Assembly (NCBI GenBank): GCA_025362765.1
Contig: JANYFI010000271.1
Span: forward strand, 1-8,874
Length of the DNA stretch: 8,874 bases
Direction of reading: 5' to 3'
Source: Ferruginibacter sp.
Lineage (GTDB): Bacteria; Bacteroidota; Bacteroidia; Chitinophagales; Chitinophagaceae
The notes beneath the pieces are model-generated. The model was not told the DNA's origin, did not search any database, and saw nothing but the letters and a program-made list of their open reading frames with translations. The stretch's first letter is position 1; the number at the start of each line of letters is the position of its first letter. Shown here piece by piece: positions 6,113-8,874 of the stretch. Made by a program: the position numbers and the translations under genes.

Positions 6113-8874
6113 ATGAAGGAGAAACTACAGGAATTGGCCCGCACACTGGAAGGTGATTTTTTTACAGACGATACCATGCGGATTTTGTACGCCACCGATG
6201 CGTCTGCCTATAGGGAAATGCCGCTGGCAGTGGCTATCCCTAAAACGATAGCCGACATTAAAAAACTAATACAGTTCGCACACAAGAATCAAACTTCTGT
6301 AATACCCCGTACAGCGGGTACTTCGCTGGCAGGCCAGGTAGTAGGTAACGGCATCATTGTAGATGTATCGAAAAACTTCACTAAGATTCTTGAATTGAAT
6401 GTAGCTGAAAATTGGGTAAAAGTACAACCCGGCGTAATCCGCGATGAGCTGAATATGTTTCTACAACCACACGGTTTATTTTTTGGTCCGGAAACCTCTA
6501 CAGCCAACAGGGCGATGATTGGCGGCATGGTAGGCAATAATTCCTGCGGTTCCAATTCGGTAGTATACCGCAGCACCAGGGAACATTTACTGGAAGTAAA
6601 AGCTATTTTGAGCGATGGTACTGACGTAGAATTTAAAACGGTGACCAATGATGTGTTTCATGCCAAATGTGCGTTAAACACTCTGGAAGGAAAAATCTAC
6701 CAAAATATCCGCAGCATATTAAGTAACTATGATAACCAGCAGGAAATAAGAACACAGTTTCCTAAAAAATCAGTCGAGCGCCGCAACACCGGTTACGCCA
6801 TTGACTTGCTATTGGATAAATCACCCTTTGTTGCTGGCATGCCAGATTTTAACTTTTGCGAACTCATTGCGGGTTCAGAAGGAACACTGGCTTTTATTAC
6901 CGAAATAAAATTGAATGTAGTTCCACTGCCGCCAAAAGAAACCGGTTTATTGTGCGTGCATTTCAACAGCATCAATGAAAGCTTACGTGCCAATTTAATT
7001 GCGCTGAAATATAAGCCCAGTGCCAGTGAGCTGATTGATCATTATATTTTAGAATGCACCAAAGACAATATTGAACAAAGTAAAAACCGCTTTTTTGTAC
7101 AGGGTGATCCAGGAGCTATTTTGGTAATAGAATTCGCCAAAGCTTCGAGAGAAGAAATAACTGCCATCTGCAAAAATGTGGAAGCAGACATGCGTGCGGC
7201 TGGATTAGGGTATCATTTTCCACTGTTGTTTGGAAACGATACAAAAAAGATATGGAGCTTGCGTAAAGCGGGCCTTGGCTTACTGGGCAATTTACCCGGC
7301 GATGAAAAAGCAGTACCGGTAATAGAAGATACGGCCGTGGATGTGCAGGACTTGCCAGCATACATCCGTGAGTTTAATGAAATATTATTGAAGTACGATT
7401 TACATGCGGTACATTATGCGCATGCAGGTTCCGGGGAAATACACCTGCGGCCAATCATCAATTTAAAAACAGAAGAAGGCAACCGTCTTTTTAAGGCCAT
7501 TGCGCAGGAAATTGCCACACTGGTAAAAAAATACAATGGCTCTTTAAGTGGCGAACATGGTGATGGCAGGTTGAGAGGTGAATTTATTGAACAAATGGTA
7601 GGACATAAAAATTACCAGTTACTGAAACAAATAAAAAGTACCTGGGATCCGCAACATATTTTTAATCCCAATAAAATTGTAGATACGCCGCCGATGAACA
7701 CTATGCTGCGCTACACGCCGGGACAGCATACACCCAGCTTCAATACCATCTTTCGCTATCATAACCAGGATGTACTGCAACACGCTGAACAATGCAACGG
7801 CAGCGGCGATTGCCGTAAAACGCATTTAAGTGGCGGTAGTATGTGCCCTTCGTTTATGGCTACCCGAAATGAAAAAGATACTACCCGTGCAAGAGCAAAT
7901 ATATTAAGGGAATTTTTAACCAATTCAACTAAGGTAAACCGCTTTAATCATAAAGAAATTTATGAAGTGATGGACCTTTGCCTCAGTTGCAAAGCGTGTA
8001 AATCAGAATGCCCCAGTAATGTGGATGTGGCTAAATTAAAAGCGGAGTTTCTGCAGCAGTATTACGATACCAACGGTGTGCCTTTTCGCAGTAAGCTGAT
8101 TGCCAACTTTACAAAATCCGCCAAATTAGGATCCTTGTTTCCAGGCCTGTATAATTTTTTTGTAACCAACAAGGCAACTGGCACGCTGATAAAAAAATTA
8201 TCGGGTTTTGCAGTGGAAAGATCCATGCCATTGATGTATAAAAGCACGTTGCAAAGCTGGTATAAAAAACATCCCCGTCCGCCTTTAGGAGATAGGGGCA
8301 AAACGGTATATTTATTTTGTGATGAGTTTACCAATTATAATGATACAGCCATTGGCATAAAAGCGATATTACTTTTAGAAAAACTCGGCTACAATGTCAT
8401 AATACCAACACATCTCGAAAGCGGCAGAACCTGGCTCAGCAAGGGTTTAATAAGAAAGGCCCAAACAATTGTCAACAAAAATATTGCGGTTTTAAAGGAT
8501 GTCATCAATGAAAACACCCCGTTGATTGGTATAGAACCGAGCGCCATCCTTACTTTCAGGGATGAATACATTGACCTGGCAACTGATGACCAGTTGGAAG
8601 CTGCCAAAAAATTAAGTAAAAATGTTTTTATCATAGATGAATTCATTGCTGCTGAAATAAAAAAAGGCAATATCAAAGCGGAGCAATTTACTGCCGACGA
8701 AAAACAAATTATACTGCATGGCCATTGCCAGCAAAAAGCATTGTCTTCTGTAGCTTTTTCAATGGATATTTTATCCTTGCCTAAAAATTATTCGGTGCAA
8801 ACTATTGCCAGCGGCTGTTGCGGCATGGCCGGTTCTTTCGGCTACGAAAAAGAGCACTACGATTTATCCATGCA
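6113..8874 (+). CDS. FAD-linked oxidase/Fe-S fusion dehydrogenase (D-lactate or D-2-hydroxyglutarate type), 3' end cut by window
   Basis: An uninterrupted frame of 920 codons runs from the ATG at 6113 past the window end, with no frameshift. Domains in order: PCMH-type FAD-binding (about 35-260; PRTAGTSLAGQ 65-75, GPETSTANRAMIGG 125-138, GNNSCGSNS 141-149); FAD-oxidase C-terminal domain (about 280-523; HAGSGEIHLRP 437-447, SGEHGDGRLRGE 479-490, FNPNKIV 517-523); an Fe-S region with C561, C567, C578-P and then CLSCKACKSECP (C623, C626, C629, C633), consistent with two 4Fe-4S clusters; and a CCG/heterodisulfide-reductase-like tail with HGHCQQK (869-875) and GCCGMAGSFG (901-910). This is the fused GlcD-GlcF architecture of E. 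coli YdiJ and bacterial D-lactate dehydrogenases, which oxidise 2-hydroxyacids and pass electrons through Fe-S clusters. Some tens of C-terminal residues are missing, judged from usual family length. The first CCG repeat lacks its cysteine pair (ESGRTWLSKGL, 770-780). The exact substrate cannot be decided. Confidence 0.9.
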   Translation, partial: MKEKLQELARTLEGDFFTDDTMRILYATDASAYREMPLAVAIPKTIADIKKLIQFAHKNQTSVIPRTAGTSLAGQVVGNGIIVDVSKNFTKILELNVAENWVKVQPGVIRDELNMFLQPHGLFFGPETSTANRAMIGGMVGNNSCGSNSVVYRSTREHLLEVKAILSDGTDVEFKTVTNDVFHAKCALNTLEGKIYQNIRSILSNYDNQQEIRTQFPKKSVERRNTGYAIDLLLDKSPFVAGMPDFNFCELIAGSEGTLAFITEIKLNVVPLPPKETGLLCVHFNSINESLRANLIALKYKPSASELIDHYILECTKDNIEQSKNRFFVQGDPGAILVIEFAKASREEITAICKNVEADMRAAGLGYHFPLLFGNDTKKIWSLRKAGLGLLGNLPGDEKAVPVIEDTAVDVQDLPAYIREFNEILLKYDLHAVHYAHAGSGEIHLRPIINLKTEEGNRLFKAIAQEIATLVKKYNGSLSGEHGDGRLRGEFIEQMVGHKNYQLLKQIKSTWDPQHIFNPNKIVDTPPMNTMLRYTPGQHTPSFNTIFRYHNQDVLQHAEQCNGSGDCRKTHLSGGSMCPSFMATRNEKDTTRARANILREFLTNSTKVNRFNHKEIYEVMDLCLSCKACKSECPSNVDVAKLKAEFLQQYYDTNGVPFRSKLIANFTKSAKLGSLFPGLYNFFVTNKATGTLIKKLSGFAVERSMPLMYKSTLQSWYKKHPRPPLGDRGKTVYLFCDEFTNYNDTAIGIKAILLLEKLGYNVIIPTHLESGRTWLSKGLIRKAQTIVNKNIAVLKDVINENTPLIGIEPSAILTFRDEYIDLATDDQLEAAKKLSKNVFIIDEFIAAEIKKGNIKAEQFTADEKQIILHGHCQQKALSSVAFSMDILSLPKNYSVQTIASGCCGMAGSFGYEKEHYDLSM

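Noticed and set aside
7430..7439. CCGGGGAAA resembling the terminator-arm repeat
   Set aside because: It encodes the conserved GSGE motif of the FAD-oxidase domain; coincidental match.
6289..8676. Several minus-strand ORFs of 66-119 codons opposite the dehydrogenase
   Set aside because: They are antisense shadows of a continuous, motif-rich coding frame on the plus strand.

Overview
The window looks like a stretch of a Bacteroidota chromosome, most likely a Chitinophagaceae-type organism. Base composition is moderately AT-rich. Start codons lack clear Shine-Dalgarno sequences. Several starts are preceded at about 20 nt by TAnnTTTG-like -7 elements, which are characteristic of the phylum. The protein families also fit: a Tat-type GH109 protein, a LysM/double-psi-barrel envelope protein, and a fused FAD/Fe-S dehydrogenase. 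Taxonomy is inference only.

Layout. Positions 1-444 hold a stop-interrupted minus-strand reading frame of unknown family (22-324) and a strong intrinsic terminator (377-409) for the next gene. Positions 445-1803 (-) encode a GH109-type Gfo/Idh/MocA glycosidase with a Tat-like signal. A gap of about 355 bp separates it from the divergent gene 2159-3319 (+), a secreted TPR-repeat protein. That gene converges, with a 17-bp gap, on 3337-4302 (-), a secreted protein with two LysM domains and a C-terminal RlpA-like barrel. The terminator of the LysM gene lies inside the 3' coding end of the TPR gene. Positions 4429-5817 (-) encode an RsmF-type rRNA cytosine-C5 methyltransferase that must use a TTG start. 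Positions 5818-6112 are a divergent promoter region with a palindromic repeat element in the middle. Positions 6113-8874 (+) encode a large FAD/Fe-S dehydrogenase of the D-lactate/D-2-hydroxyglutarate type, which runs off the window end.

The genes do not form one pathway. Each appears to be its own transcription unit: two concern the envelope or secretion (TPR, LysM), one exported glycan hydrolysis, one ribosome modification and one central 2-hydroxyacid oxidation. I do not see a new multi-gene system. The points most worth checking are the nested inverted-repeat element between two promoters at 5865-6062, the interrupted ORF flanked by terminator-like repeats at 1-409, the terminator embedded in an opposing coding sequence at 3275-3305, and the TTG start of the methyltransferase, which is supported by promoter position.
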